Assembly: GCF_030913705.1 (NCBI RefSeq)
Contig: NZ_CP133190.1
Location: 5,233,501 to 5,297,500 of the forward strand
Length of the DNA: 64,000 nucleotides
Direction: 5' to 3'
Origin: Anaerocolumna sp. MB42-C2
GTDB taxonomy: Bacteria; Bacillota; Clostridia; Lachnospirales; Lachnospiraceae
Part shown: piece after piece, positions 45,540-54,519 of the stretch
How positions within the stretch are numbered: position 1 is the first letter of the stretch
Layout of the letters: each line of letters begins with the position of its first letter
Translations under genes and position numbers: made by a program
Notes under the pieces: generated by a model
What the model saw: the letters and a program-made list of their open reading frames with translations, nothing else
Told to the model about the DNA's origin: nothing
Databases searched by the model: none

Positions 45540-45598
45540 TTAAGAAAACTTAAGAAGCGTCAGGAAAATGTAAGAGGTGTAAAAAAAACTTAAGAAAA
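45540..45598. repeat. Decamer-phased TTAAGAA repeats upstream of the operon promoter
   Basis: TAAGAA or close variants recur at 10-base steps (45541, 45551, 45571, 45591), with TTAAGAA intact at three of them. The array lies directly upstream of the -35 of the minus-strand promoter, one helical turn apart, so a transcription factor binding one face is plausible. Confidence 0.5.
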
Positions 45599-45629
45599 AA
45601 ATAACATTTAACACAAAAACAAAAACTCT

Positions 45630-45708
45630 GCTTTGGCGCGGCAATCTCCGGTTTTTTGTGACAATGCACTCACAAAAACATGTCGTGTATACAGGTTATG
45701 AACAGTAA
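45630..45708 (+). repeat. Dispersed noncoding repeat A, copy 2
   Basis: Matches 9853-9934 in the same orientation, with shared TTTGGCGC, GTGACAAT, CACTCACAAAAA and GAACAGTAA blocks. It lies between the divergent dlt-like operon and the Tet-family gene. Confidence 0.75.
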
Positions 45709-45734
45709 AAGTCTATCGTCTTTGAAAATTATGG

Positions 45735-45763
45735 TTGACAGATTTTTGATTTTGTAGTATTAA
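45735..45763 (+). promoter_or_regulatory. Promoter of the Tet-family attenuator unit
   Basis: TTGACA (45735-45740) and TATTAA (45758-45763) are exactly 17 bases apart, placing the start near 45770, just before the leader ribosome site AAAGGAGG (45781-45788). Confidence 0.8.
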
Positions 45764-45795
45764 TATTTATATATAGAATAAAAGGAGGCTGAAAT

Positions 45796-45864
45796 ATGCG
45801 TAAGCTTAATTTAATTGAGAACAGAATAAAAAGATGCAATCAGCCGACCTTGGTTTCCATGTAA
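45796..45864 (+). CDS. 22-residue leader peptide of the Tet-family gene
   Basis: ATG 45796 follows AAAGGAGG. The peptide begins MRKLNLIENR and ends KRCNQPTLVSM. It lies between a strong promoter and a Rho-independent terminator, all upstream of the ribosomal-protection-type gene. The codons for the PTLV segment contain CGACCTTGGT (45844-45853), which can pair at 8 of 10 positions with the 5' arm of the terminator (ACCACAGTCG). Ribosome position on this ORF could therefore decide terminator formation. Confidence 0.75.
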   Translation: MRKLNLIENRIKRCNQPTLVSM

Positions 45865-45920
45865 AATCCGTTATTGAATAATACAGAATGACGATTTTAA
45901 GATTTCCTATGTGAATTTTG

Positions 45921-45947
45921 ACCACAGTCGCAAACTGTGGTTTTTTT
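45921..45947 (+). terminator. Attenuator terminator ahead of the Tet-family gene
   Basis: ACCACAGT (45921-45928) pairs with ACTGTGGT (45934-45941) around CGCAA, followed by a seven-T run. It lies between the leader peptide and the structural gene, about 165 bases before the gene start, so it is an attenuator rather than an operon end. Confidence 0.88.
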
Positions 45948-46110
45948 GCGCTCATTTTTAGAAAGAAACATGATGATCCATGTCAGGCGACCCGCCCGTT
46001 CTCATAAGGGAAGCTGCTGATTACCTGTATATTAACGAAGCGAAAGTAATATGTCGCAATAACTGTCTGCGGTTCATAACTTGCAGTTTGGGAAAGAATG
46101 GGTGATCATG

Positions 46111-47988
46111 ATGAAAAAATTAAATATCGGTATTATGGCACATGTTGATGCTGGAAAGACGACGGTAACGGAAGGGTTCCTGTTTCACAGCGGTGTTAAA
46201 AATTCCATGGGAAATGTGGATAACGGTACAACCACCACAGATTCTATGGAACTGGAGAAACAGCGGGGAATGACAATCCGTTCCGCAACGGTTTCTTTTA
46301 TGATTGGTGAAACTAAAATTAATCTTATTGATACACCGGGACATATGGACTTTATTGCAGAAGTGGAAAGAGCCCTGTCAGTGCTTGACGGAGTAGTTCT
46401 TGTTATCTCTGCAAAGGAAGGTGTCCAGCCCCAGACACGTGCTATTTTTCATAAAATACAGCAGATGAAGATTCCTGTTATCTTTTTTATAAATAAAATC
46501 GACCGTTTGGGTGTAAATACGGAAGAAGTATACGAACAGATCAAATTGCAGCTTACAGATAATTTATTGCTGATGCAGAGAGTAAGTTATGAGTATGATG
46601 GAACGGGTCAAAGGTTCTGTCTTTTTAAAAGAAGTTACAAGGAACCGGATTTTGCGGAGCAGGTTATCGTTATGTCGGAAAAACTGCTGGAAAAATATAT
46701 GAATAATGATAGGATTACAGAAGAAGATTATGAAAATGTAATTCGAAGCAGAATTCATTACGGAAAGCTTTATCCGGTTTATCATGGAACTGCTCTTAAG
46801 GATGTTGGTATTATAGAATTGATGGAGGCGGTCAGTAAATGGTTTATGCCGCAGGATCATAAGAATAGGCCGCTTTCTGCTTATATATATAAAGTAATAT
46901 TTGATGAGCATAACCACAAGCTTTTTTATGTCCGTATCTTTTCGGGCCAGCTGTCTATAAGAATGCGTACAACAATTGAGAAAGATAACAGTGAGATTAT
47001 AATTCGCAATTTGTTCGGTCTTGAAAATGGCAGACTCATTCCGGTCGATAAAGTGGATGCCGGTGATGTGGCCGTGATTATGGATGCAAAAGAATTAATA
47101 TGCGGTGACTGGATCGGAGTGAAAACAAAACAGCATGTCTTTACACAAACGGAACCCCTGTTAAAGGTCGGTGTAAGGCCGGTTCCCCCCGTGAACAGGC
47201 GAGAACTGCTGGAAGCCTTGCAGATACTTTCCATGGAGGATCCGTATCTGGACTTAAATGTAGACGAGGAAACAGAAGAAATACAATTAAGGCTGTTTGG
47301 AAATCTGCAAAAGGAAATATTACAGATGCTGCTAAAGGATAGGTTTCATCTAGACACGGAATTCGACAGTGTTACGACAGTGAAAAAAGATAAACCCCTG
47401 GATAAGATAACCTGCATTGTACCTATCTTCGAGCAGGGTAATCTGTTACAGGCAGGAGTTGGGCTTACACTGGAACCCTTAGAGGAGGGCAGTGGCTTTC
47501 AATATGAAACCAAGGTTTCTTTCGGTGATCTGACCAAATCTTTTCAGAATGGTGTAAGAGAGGGAGTAGAGAAAGGAATCAGGAGGGGACTTCACGGTGA
47601 GGTAGTAGACACGAAGGTCACTTTTATGCATTCTGACTACAATAGTGTTACAAGTACACCGGCGGATTTTAGAAGACTGGCAGAAAAAGTGGTATATCAG
47701 GCGTTAAAAGAAATTGGCACAAAAACTATGGAGCCGGTAATGAAATACACCTTAACGGCGCCCCAGGGTTATGAAAAGAAAGTCATAACGGAATTGGTCC
47801 GTTTGAATGCTGTTATGGAAGAGACGGAATATACCCAGTCAGAAATGATTATAAAAGGCAAGGTAACACTTGAAGCCTGTAAAGATTTTGCTACACAGCT
47901 TTTTACCATTACAGAGGGAAGAGGAATATTCGAAACCACTTTCTGGCAATATCGGGATGTGGAAACTGATAATAGAAAAGTATTATAA
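46111..47988 (+). CDS. Tet(M)/Tet(W)-family ribosomal protection GTPase
   Basis: 625 residues from ATG 46111; ATG 46108 is equally placed. EF-G-like translational GTPase with G1 AHVDAGKTTVTEG, switch region RGMTIRSAT, G3 DTPGHMDF and G4 FINKIDRLG, then EF-G-like domains II to V including VGVRPVPPVNRRELLEAL. The size (Tet(M) is 639) and the N-terminal pattern MDFIAEVERALSVLDG fit tetracycline ribosomal protection proteins, which release the drug from the ribosome. It differs from Tet(M) at many residues, so it may be a chromosomal Tet relative with another drug range. Leader-peptide attenuation upstream supports drug-induced expression. Confidence 0.85.
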   Translation: MKKLNIGIMAHVDAGKTTVTEGFLFHSGVKNSMGNVDNGTTTTDSMELEKQRGMTIRSATVSFMIGETKINLIDTPGHMDFIAEVERALSVLDGVVLVISAKEGVQPQTRAIFHKIQQMKIPVIFFINKIDRLGVNTEEVYEQIKLQLTDNLLLMQRVSYEYDGTGQRFCLFKRSYKEPDFAEQVIVMSEKLLEKYMNNDRITEEDYENVIRSRIHYGKLYPVYHGTALKDVGIIELMEAVSKWFMPQDHKNRPLSAYIYKVIFDEHNHKLFYVRIFSGQLSIRMRTTIEKDNSEIIIRNLFGLENGRLIPVDKVDAGDVAVIMDAKELICGDWIGVKTKQHVFTQTEPLLKVGVRPVPPVNRRELLEALQILSMEDPYLDLNVDEETEEIQLRLFGNLQKEILQMLLKDRFHLDTEFDSVTTVKKDKPLDKITCIVPIFEQGNLLQAGVGLTLEPLEEGSGFQYETKVSFGDLTKSFQNGVREGVEKGIRRGLHGEVVDTKVTFMHSDYNSVTSTPADFRRLAEKVVYQALKEIGTKTMEPVMKYTLTAPQGYEKKVITELVRLNAVMEETEYTQSEMIIKGKVTLEACKDFATQLFTITEGRGIFETTFWQYRDVETDNRKVL

Positions 47989-47992
47989 TAAC

Positions 47993-48044
47993 AGTTCATT
48001 CGTAACGGACTCCCGCTTGGATGAAGTACGTAATGGTGCGGAAT
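47993..48044 (+). repeat. Dispersed noncoding repeat B, copy 1
   Basis: Starts five bases after the Tet-family stop. AGTTCATTCGTAAC, then CGCTTGGATGAAGT, CGTA and TGGT occur in the same order as in 61190-61240, inside the large palindrome of the murQ operon. Here the matching second arm of that palindrome is not evident. Confidence 0.7.
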
Positions 48045-48087
48045 GTAAGCAAAAATTATAGATTAAATCTTGGAAAAAATTAATAGT

Positions 48088-48129
48088 AGTACCTGTAAAT
48101 GGAATCACATCGTTTGCAGGTACTTTTTT
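48088..48129 (+). terminator. Terminator of the Tet-family gene
   Basis: AGTACCTGTAAA (48088-48099) pairs with TTTGCAGGTACT (48113-48124) apart from one mismatch, followed by a six-T run. The next 170 bases to 48299 hold a small AAGGAT/ATCCTT hairpin and no gene. Confidence 0.88.
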
Positions 48130-48299
48130 ATTACATTGGAAAGTTCTCCGAACTTACCTATGCAATAAAAAAGCCTTCCAGGCAGGATGCACATGAATAC
48201 GCATAAGGATAATATCCTTTGGTGGATTGCCATTGAAGTGACAGCGCGTCAGCGTTAGAATCTAGCAGATCAGACTTTTTCTGAATCAAGTAAATTAAG

Positions 48300-48347
48300 T
48301 TGACAAGTACATAAGTCTTTTATATAATAAAAGACAACAAGTTGTCT
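48300..48347 (+). promoter_or_regulatory. Consensus promoter with palindromic operator for the MarR operon
   Basis: TTGACA (48300-48305) and TATAAT (48323-48328) are 17 bases apart, a perfect consensus pair. A perfect palindrome AGACAACAAGTTGTCT (48332-48347) covers the transcription start, the expected place for a MarR autorepressor. Confidence 0.85.
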
Positions 48348-48369
48348 ATTGAGGTAAAGGAGGGTAACT

Positions 48370-48852
48370 ATGAAACAATTTTATTTGCAGCAAATATTAG
48401 CAGCGATTTTTTATATGTCAAATAAAATACAGACGGAAGGTGATAAAATCGACAAAAGATTAACTACCAGGCAATGGATGACTTTATTAGCAATTATACA
48501 TTTGCCAAAAGATAAGACATCCTATAATCAAATTGCCAATATGATGGGGTGTTCAAAACAAAATGCAAAACATATTGTGGAAATTCTCGAAAGAAAAGAG
48601 TTAGTTATAATAAGTAAAAATAAAAATGACAACAGGGCAGTAAATATTGAAATAACAAATCACTGCAGAGAAATTTTGCTGGAATATTATGAAAATGGCA
48701 ATAAATTTTTAAATCAGATGTTTCAGGATTTTGATGAAACAGAATTAGAAGTTTTATGGAATTTATTAAAAAAATTAGCAGCTTCGGACGGTAGTAACTG
48801 GATTGGTTTTGAGGAAAAAGTTCCTATTATCCTAAATGGAAAGGATGAATAA
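48370..48852 (+). CDS. MarR-family regulator
   Basis: 160 residues. Winged HTH with LTTRQWMTLLAII, NQIANMMGCSKQNAKHIVEILERK and the wing KNKNDNRAVNIEIT. AAAGGAGGG precedes the ATG. It sits directly behind a consensus promoter with a palindromic operator, so it likely represses its own operon. It is a clear paralogue of the MarR protein encoded at 57251-57820. The next gene begins one base after its stop, so the hydrolase is under its control. Confidence 0.92.
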   Translation: MKQFYLQQILAAIFYMSNKIQTEGDKIDKRLTTRQWMTLLAIIHLPKDKTSYNQIANMMGCSKQNAKHIVEILERKELVIISKNKNDNRAVNIEITNHCREILLEYYENGNKFLNQMFQDFDETELEVLWNLLKKLAASDGSNWIGFEEKVPIILNGKDE

Positions 48853-48853
48853 T

Positions 48854-50161
48854 ATGAGTGAAGAGATTTGTTCTATAAAGATTGTACCGGAAATATCCTG
48901 TGCAGATGAAGCGGTTGAAATCAGTGTATGCGGATTACAGAAAAATCAGGAAGTACTTATACGGGCAATTAGCAAGGATTATTATTGTATCAATGCCGGT
49001 ATGTCCGAACAGGGACAGAATTCTATTTGGGAATCATATGGGGTTTTTATAGCGGATGACAAAGGAAATCTCCAACTTAATAATACTGCTCCGATTGAGG
49101 GAACCTATAATACCTGTAATTCCATGGGACTTTTTTATTCTATGAGAATAAAAGAATTACATAAAAGTAAGCCTGCCTCAAAGCTGAACCAGGTAATGGA
49201 AAATAGAAGTTACACCATAGTTTTTACAGTTGAGGTAAATAACCGGATTATTGCATCAAAAGAACATATCAGAATTTTTTGTGATGAATCCATAAGAAGT
49301 GAAACAATTAATAATAATAATCTGGTGGCACGTTATTTCACCTCCGGGAGTACTCAGAAAAGACCTGCAGTTATTGTTGTAAGCGGAAGTGACGGAAGAA
49401 TTGAGAAAGCACAGACCATATCCCAGCTATTTGCATCAAAAGGTTACTCTGCTTTGGCCGTATGTTATTTTGGACTGGAGGGAACACGGAATCATTTAGA
49501 CAGGGTGCCACTTGAAATCATTGAAAATGCTATTAAATGGCTGAAAATACAGGACTCCGTTGATCCAAACAAGATTGCTATTTATGGAAGATCCAAAGGC
49601 GGTGAATTGGTTTTGCTTGCAGCGTCCATGTTTTCTGATATAAGCTGTGTTATAGCAAACACACCAAGCTGTTATGTGTATGAGGGGGTAAAAAATGGAA
49701 TTCCAAGCAGACATTCCTCGTGGGCTTATCAGAACAGAGAAATTCCATATTTAAAGATATCATCATTCGTGCTTTTACAAATGCTGGTTAAGAAAATATT
49801 TGGGCACAAAGAACTGCTCACATGGATGTATAACAAGGTAATTACTTCGGAAAATACCGGTTGTGCCTCTATTTCAGTGGAAAGGGTAAATGGATCAATT
49901 TTATTATTCTCATCTGTCTCTGATGCTATATGGCCGTCTTTATTGCATTGCCAGACAGCCGTGAAACGTCTGGAAGAAAAAAACTATAAATATCCTGTTT
50001 ATCATTGGACTTACGATAAAGCCGGTCATATGCTTACGTTACCTTATCAATCAATTTCATCATTGAATAAATGTAATGGAAACCTGGAAGCCTGGCAAAG
50101 CGCCTGTGTTGACAGTTGGAATAAAACAGTTGAATTTCTCAATAATTGGAGTAATGTATAA
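48854..50161 (+). CDS. Acyl-CoA thioester hydrolase/BAAT family alpha/beta-hydrolase
   Basis: 435 residues from ATG 48854; in-frame upstream ATGs overlap the MarR gene. The N-terminal ~120 residues resemble the Ig-like acyl-CoA thioesterase/BAAT N-terminal domain. The C-terminal alpha/beta-hydrolase has the nucleophile in IYGRSKGGEL (Ser), an acidic residue in SSVSDAIWPS and His in YDKAGHMLTLP. Eukaryotic relatives conjugate or hydrolyse bile-acid and acyl CoA thioesters; bacterial ones have been tied to resistance and lipid modification, but the substrate is unknown. Co-transcribed with a MarR regulator, so possibly detoxifying. Confidence 0.85.
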   Translation: MSEEICSIKIVPEISCADEAVEISVCGLQKNQEVLIRAISKDYYCINAGMSEQGQNSIWESYGVFIADDKGNLQLNNTAPIEGTYNTCNSMGLFYSMRIKELHKSKPASKLNQVMENRSYTIVFTVEVNNRIIASKEHIRIFCDESIRSETINNNNLVARYFTSGSTQKRPAVIVVSGSDGRIEKAQTISQLFASKGYSALAVCYFGLEGTRNHLDRVPLEIIENAIKWLKIQDSVDPNKIAIYGRSKGGELVLLAASMFSDISCVIANTPSCYVYEGVKNGIPSRHSSWAYQNREIPYLKISSFVLLQMLVKKIFGHKELLTWMYNKVITSENTGCASISVERVNGSILLFSSVSDAIWPSLLHCQTAVKRLEEKNYKYPVYHWTYDKAGHMLTLPYQSISSLNKCNGNLEAWQSACVDSWNKTVEFLNNWSNV

Positions 50162-50207
50162 AATTATTCATGAACCCCCAAATCTCTGTTATGCTCTAAT
50201 TAAATGA

Positions 50208-50984
50208 CATACTGCCTTTTTTCCGTACATCCTTGGGTCTATTCTAATTTCGATTATTCTAATTACATTGTTTGTAGGTTTTGAGAAGAAACAGAAGCAG
50301 CCGCTCCTTGAATTTAACATATTCAGGAATGTGCAATTTTCCTTAAACCTGATCTGCGCACTCATTTCCTTTATCTGTATTGCCGCATCCATTATCCTGG
50401 TACCGTTTTATCTGCAGGATAGCCTGAAGTTGACTCCGGCTCAGTCAGGGCTATTTATGATGCTGTCACCACTTATTCTGGCAGCTCTTTCACCAATATG
50501 CGGTGCTATTTCGGATAAAATCGGATCGGAAATAATAACCATGTCAGGTATGCTGCTTATGGGGTTAGGTTTCTTCCTTATGTCTAGGCTTAACGAGCAT
50601 TCTTCCGTTGTGATCTGTGCTGTTTTTATTTCTGTTATAGCTGTTGGCCAATCTCTATTCCAACCTGCCAATAACTCTTTGATTATGTCTGCTTGCCCCA
50701 GGGATAAACTTGGTATCGTTGGCAGTATTAACTCACTGGTACGGAATCTCGGACAAATTACAGGAATAACGCTTTCTACAACGCTGTTGTATCGTTTTAT
50801 GAGTTGGAAGCTAAAATATCATATCTCCGACTATGTAAAAGGCAGGGATGACGTATTCGTTTATGGGATGAAAAATGTTTATCTTATACTGGTTGCTATA
50901 TGTTGTCTTGGAGCTGTATTTACCGCTCTTAGGTTTTTTAAGACGAAAAGCAGAACTATTATAATTGATGGAAGAGGGAATTGA
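50208..50984 (+). pseudogene. C-terminal remnant of a DHA2-family MFS drug transporter
   Basis: The frame is open from 50208, just after an in-frame TGA, with readable transporter sequence (FFPYILGSILISIILITLFV) upstream of the first plausible start at 50268 (TTG). It continues through QPLLEFNIFRNVQFSLNLI, LTPAQSGLFMMLSPLILAAL and a final membrane span. This is the second half of a 14-helix EmrB/QacA pump (about 470 residues); the first half is absent. No ribosome site is seen. A decayed gene is the best reading, though a short membrane protein could still be made. Confidence 0.8.
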
Positions 50985-51104
50985 ATCAGTAAAAGGAACG
51001 GAGTGCTTATTACCTATTAATAATAATTTAGGACTTGAAATGAATGATTTATTGTGCTAATATATTCTATGAATTTAACAATATAATATTCACAGGTGAA
51101 CGAT

Positions 51105-51701
51105 ATGGGAAAAGCATTTACAGAAGAAGAGAAGATAATCATAAAAGAAAAAATTAAAACAGAATGTTATCACCTTTTTTTGGAGAAAGGGATCAAAAAG
51201 ACCAATATTGAAGACATTACAATACGTGTCGGTATCGCAAAGGGCGGATTTTATAGTTTTTATAAAAATAAAGAAGAAGTGCTTTATGATTTAATAGACG
51301 ATGATATGGAGCAGCAGATTATGAATGCTTTATCCCATCTGGATGAAAGCCATAAGAATCCAAAAGAAACTTTATATGAAATTATCAGGCATCATTGCAA
51401 ACATATGAGAGACCGTAAGGCAATCTGGATGAAAGAACCTGATATTATGGAGATATTATCCAGAAAAAGTATTAAGGATAACCTATACACTGCGGAACGT
51501 AACAGGGAAGTATTACAAAAATACCGGGAGTTCTGGTTGCAGCAGGGCAGTATTAAGAGTATGGATCTGGAGAAATTATTGTGCCTGTTTTATATGTCTG
51601 AGGTTATATACATTAATCGGGAATATGTCAACTCAGAAGAATTTGATATTGTATTTGAACAAATTATTAAGCAAATGATAGATAAATATATCAAGCTATA
51701 A
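51105..51701 (+). CDS. TetR-family regulator
   Basis: 198 residues from ATG 51105, with AGGTGA six bases upstream; a GTG at 51096 overlaps that site. The N-terminal HTH reads FLEKGIKKTNIEDITIRVGI followed by AKGGFYSFYKNKEEVLYDLI. The ligand domain is not recognisable. It sits between the broken MFS pump and the phosphotransferase/MATE pair, so it may regulate one of them. Confidence 0.9.
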   Translation: MGKAFTEEEKIIIKEKIKTECYHLFLEKGIKKTNIEDITIRVGIAKGGFYSFYKNKEEVLYDLIDDDMEQQIMNALSHLDESHKNPKETLYEIIRHHCKHMRDRKAIWMKEPDIMEILSRKSIKDNLYTAERNREVLQKYREFWLQQGSIKSMDLEKLLCLFYMSEVIYINREYVNSEEFDIVFEQIIKQMIDKYIKL

Positions 51702-51725
51702 GAACACGGAAGTGTTCTTATATTT
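51701..51725 (+). terminator. Short terminator hairpin after the TetR gene
   Basis: AGAACAC (51701-51707) pairs with GTGTTCT (51712-51718) around GGAA, followed by TATATTTT. The next ~200 bases to the start at 51925 hold an unsupported 63-codon frame only. Confidence 0.7.
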
Positions 51726-51924
51726 TACAAAGGCTGTGACTACAAATTATTTTTATTCACAGGATAGATGTGAGTCCGATTATTTTGAAAGGATAATTCA
51801 TACGAAGAAATGCCGGTATATTATAGTGGGTGCTTTAGCTGTATCTTTACTCTTTATGCGAGTTACCGCAAAACAATATAATAATGTGATAAATGATAGT
51901 TAATAAGAAAGGTTGTGATATAAA

Positions 51925-54519
51925 ATGAATAAAAATCAGAACGTAATAGGCTTAAAGGAAGTACCGGAGGGCTGTATCGGATTGGTGGGAGGGAAAGGAG
52001 CCAATTTAGGAAAATTAATACAGGCAGGAATTCAAGTTCCCGGGGGATTTATAGTTACAGCAGAGGCTTATCTGGAATACCTGAATAAAAACAGCTTATT
52101 GAGTACTATTGAAGAAATGGAAACTTTTATTAAAAATAATTCGGATGAGAATAAATCGGACGAAAACAAATCAAATAATAAGCTTATGGAGTATTGTAAG
52201 CAGTTACAGGCTAAAATCGAAAACGGCAGCTTTTCAGAGGATATGATAGAAGAACTGCAGAGGATGTACAATAAAATGGGAACGGAAACCAGGGTGGCAG
52301 TCCGCAGTTCAGCAACAGCCGAGGACCTGGAAGAAGCCAGTTTTGCAGGGCAGCAGGAAACCTACCTGAATGTCAGGGGGATTGCAGAAGTTATTCATAG
52401 GATAAAATCCTGTTTTGCTTCCTGTTATTCCTATCGCTCCGTATCTTATCGGCTGAAGTCCGGGTTTGAAGTAAATAAGGTGTCCGCAGCAGTTGTCGTG
52501 CAGGAAATGGTAGAATCCGAGATTTCAGGAGTGCTGTTTACACAGAATGTGTTAAACGGAAATAAAGCTGAAATGGTCATCAATGCTTCCTATGGCCTGG
52601 GAGAATCCGTAGTGTCCGGAGCTGTCACACCGGATGAATACAGATTAGACGAGCAGGGTAAAGAAATAAAATGTTATATCGGAAGTAAGGAAACAAAAAT
52701 TATTTACGGAGAGAAAGAAACCATACAGATACCGGTTTCCAGGGAATTACAGATAGTAAGAGCACTGAATCAGAATCAGACGAAACTCATCTGGGAGTCG
52801 GGCCAAAAGATTCAGAAACTTTATGGAAAAGCGATGGACATTGAATGGGGAATATATGTAAATAAACTATATATCCTTCAGGCTAGACCAATCACAACAT
52901 TAAAGGGTACGAATGAGAATAAAAAGGCAGGGGATCAAATCGAGTCAGGAAAGCAAAAGGATTATACTCCTCCATTCTCAGAGGAAACTTCACCAGACAG
53001 TACCGAAACCGTGCTTAGAGCAAAAGGAAAGGGTAAGAATAAGTTGAATAATTATGAACGTAAAAATCTTGCTTTTAACCTGGAGCATTGCCCCTATGCA
53101 TATTATCCGCTGGATTACGGTATCGGAATGATACTCGGTGATGTCAAGCAGAAATTATTTAAAGAAATCGGAATTACAATTCCCTCTGAATATGAATTGA
53201 GTTCAAATGGTTTTATAAGAGTAAGAGCAGGGAAAATAAAGATGAATCATAATATATTGCATCTGGTGGGAACGTTACACCGGTATGGAGATTATGCCAA
53301 TAACAGTATGTCTGGGGAGAGATTGCTTAAGGAGATTGACAGCGCTTTATATTCCGTTGAAGCAGATATGAAAAAAAAGCTCTCCTTAACAGAATATGAC
53401 GGGATTTTTCATAAATTGTATGAGATTCAAGAAAAGATAGGGTATGCCAGATTCCGGTATTACATTTTTCCTGCGGTGATTACCGGCAAAAAACTGTCCG
53501 GATTTATGAAAAAAAACGGTAACTTCTCAGAATACGATTTGCTTGGTGACCTGTCCTACCGAACGATAGACATGAACCGGGATTTAATTATTTTGGCGGA
53601 AAAGTTGAAAAAAAATGCCGATTTATTAAGTAATGTGGATAAACCGATAGACTGGATTCAGACCAAATATGTTGAAGAATGGAATAAGATACGGGAATAC
53701 CTTACCAAATATGGCTATAGGATGGAATACAACTGTTATCCGTTTTCGTCACAGTCCTGGTTAGAGAATCCCCAAAGATTTTGGAATATCCTTAAGATGT
53801 GTTTGAAGAACGGTAAAAATGATATAGAAGAAACTTATAAATACCAGCAGATTATGAAAGCTGTACATAAATTACCGGAAAATAAAAGGAAAAGCAAGGA
53901 GGTACAGATTGCATTTTACCGTGAGAGCCATGTAAAAAGGGAAGAATCCCAATATATGTGGGAGAGATGTTTTTATGATTTCAGATCAGCCCTAAAAAGT
54001 GTTGCAGGGATTCTAAAAGCTGAGGTCAGAGATCTATGGTTTCTTACCTATGAGGAATTATTAGGCATTCTAAAACTTGGTCAGCTTAGCACAAAGGATA
54101 GGGAAAACATAACCTTAAGAAAGCAATACAGGAAACAGGCAGAAAAAGTATGGCAAAATCAGTTTATGCTGTTACAAACATCCGAAGATAATGAGAAAGA
54201 ATTGCAGGGGATATCAGGGAGCTGCGGCAAGGTTTTCGGAAAAGCCTGTATTGTAAATACTAAGGAGGAATTTAATAAACTACAGACAGGTGACATTCTG
54301 ATCTGTCCTTTTACCAATCCGGAATGGACACCTTTATTTTCAATTGCTGCAGCTGTTGTGGCAGATACCGGCGGCGCGTTATCCCACGCGGCGATTGTTG
54401 CAAGGGAATACGGGATTCCTGCGGTTCTTGGGACAGGTAATGCCACAAGGATATTCCATGACGGGGACCTTGTCCTGGTGGATGGAGACAAGGGAAAGGT
54501 CGTTTTAAGTCATGAATAA
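51925..54519 (+). CDS. PEP-synthase/rifampin-phosphotransferase-like protein
   Basis: 864 residues, close to rifampin phosphotransferase RPH (about 867). The N-terminal ATP-grasp-like domain has LVGGKGANLGKLIQAGI and RSSATAEDLEEASFAGQQET. The middle domain contains YGYRMEYNCYPFSSQSWLEN, at the position where RPH has GMRCAGEID...RWIENP. The C-terminal swivelling domain carries the catalytic His in GGALSHAAIVAREYGIPAV. Architecture and overlap with a MATE pump gene suggest drug inactivation by phosphorylation. The rifampin-site GEID stretch is not conserved, so another substrate is likely. AAGGTTGTG is a modest ribosome site. Confidence 0.83.
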   Translation: MNKNQNVIGLKEVPEGCIGLVGGKGANLGKLIQAGIQVPGGFIVTAEAYLEYLNKNSLLSTIEEMETFIKNNSDENKSDENKSNNKLMEYCKQLQAKIENGSFSEDMIEELQRMYNKMGTETRVAVRSSATAEDLEEASFAGQQETYLNVRGIAEVIHRIKSCFASCYSYRSVSYRLKSGFEVNKVSAAVVVQEMVESEISGVLFTQNVLNGNKAEMVINASYGLGESVVSGAVTPDEYRLDEQGKEIKCYIGSKETKIIYGEKETIQIPVSRELQIVRALNQNQTKLIWESGQKIQKLYGKAMDIEWGIYVNKLYILQARPITTLKGTNENKKAGDQIESGKQKDYTPPFSEETSPDSTETVLRAKGKGKNKLNNYERKNLAFNLEHCPYAYYPLDYGIGMILGDVKQKLFKEIGITIPSEYELSSNGFIRVRAGKIKMNHNILHLVGTLHRYGDYANNSMSGERLLKEIDSALYSVEADMKKKLSLTEYDGIFHKLYEIQEKIGYARFRYYIFPAVITGKKLSGFMKKNGNFSEYDLLGDLSYRTIDMNRDLIILAEKLKKNADLLSNVDKPIDWIQTKYVEEWNKIREYLTKYGYRMEYNCYPFSSQSWLENPQRFWNILKMCLKNGKNDIEETYKYQQIMKAVHKLPENKRKSKEVQIAFYRESHVKREESQYMWERCFYDFRSALKSVAGILKAEVRDLWFLTYEELLGILKLGQLSTKDRENITLRKQYRKQAEKVWQNQFMLLQTSEDNEKELQGISGSCGKVFGKACIVNTKEEFNKLQTGDILICPFTNPEWTPLFSIAAAVVADTGGALSHAAIVAREYGIPAVLGTGNATRIFHDGDLVLVDGDKGKVVLSHE

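Noticed and set aside
46021..46080. Possible third copy of repeat A before the Tet-family gene
   Set aside because: Only short words (ACCTGTATA, TTCATAAC) are shared on the opposite strand; too weak to call.
51712..51903. 63-codon plus-strand frame after the TetR gene
   Set aside because: Its GTG start lies inside a terminator hairpin, there is no ribosome site and no recognisable family.
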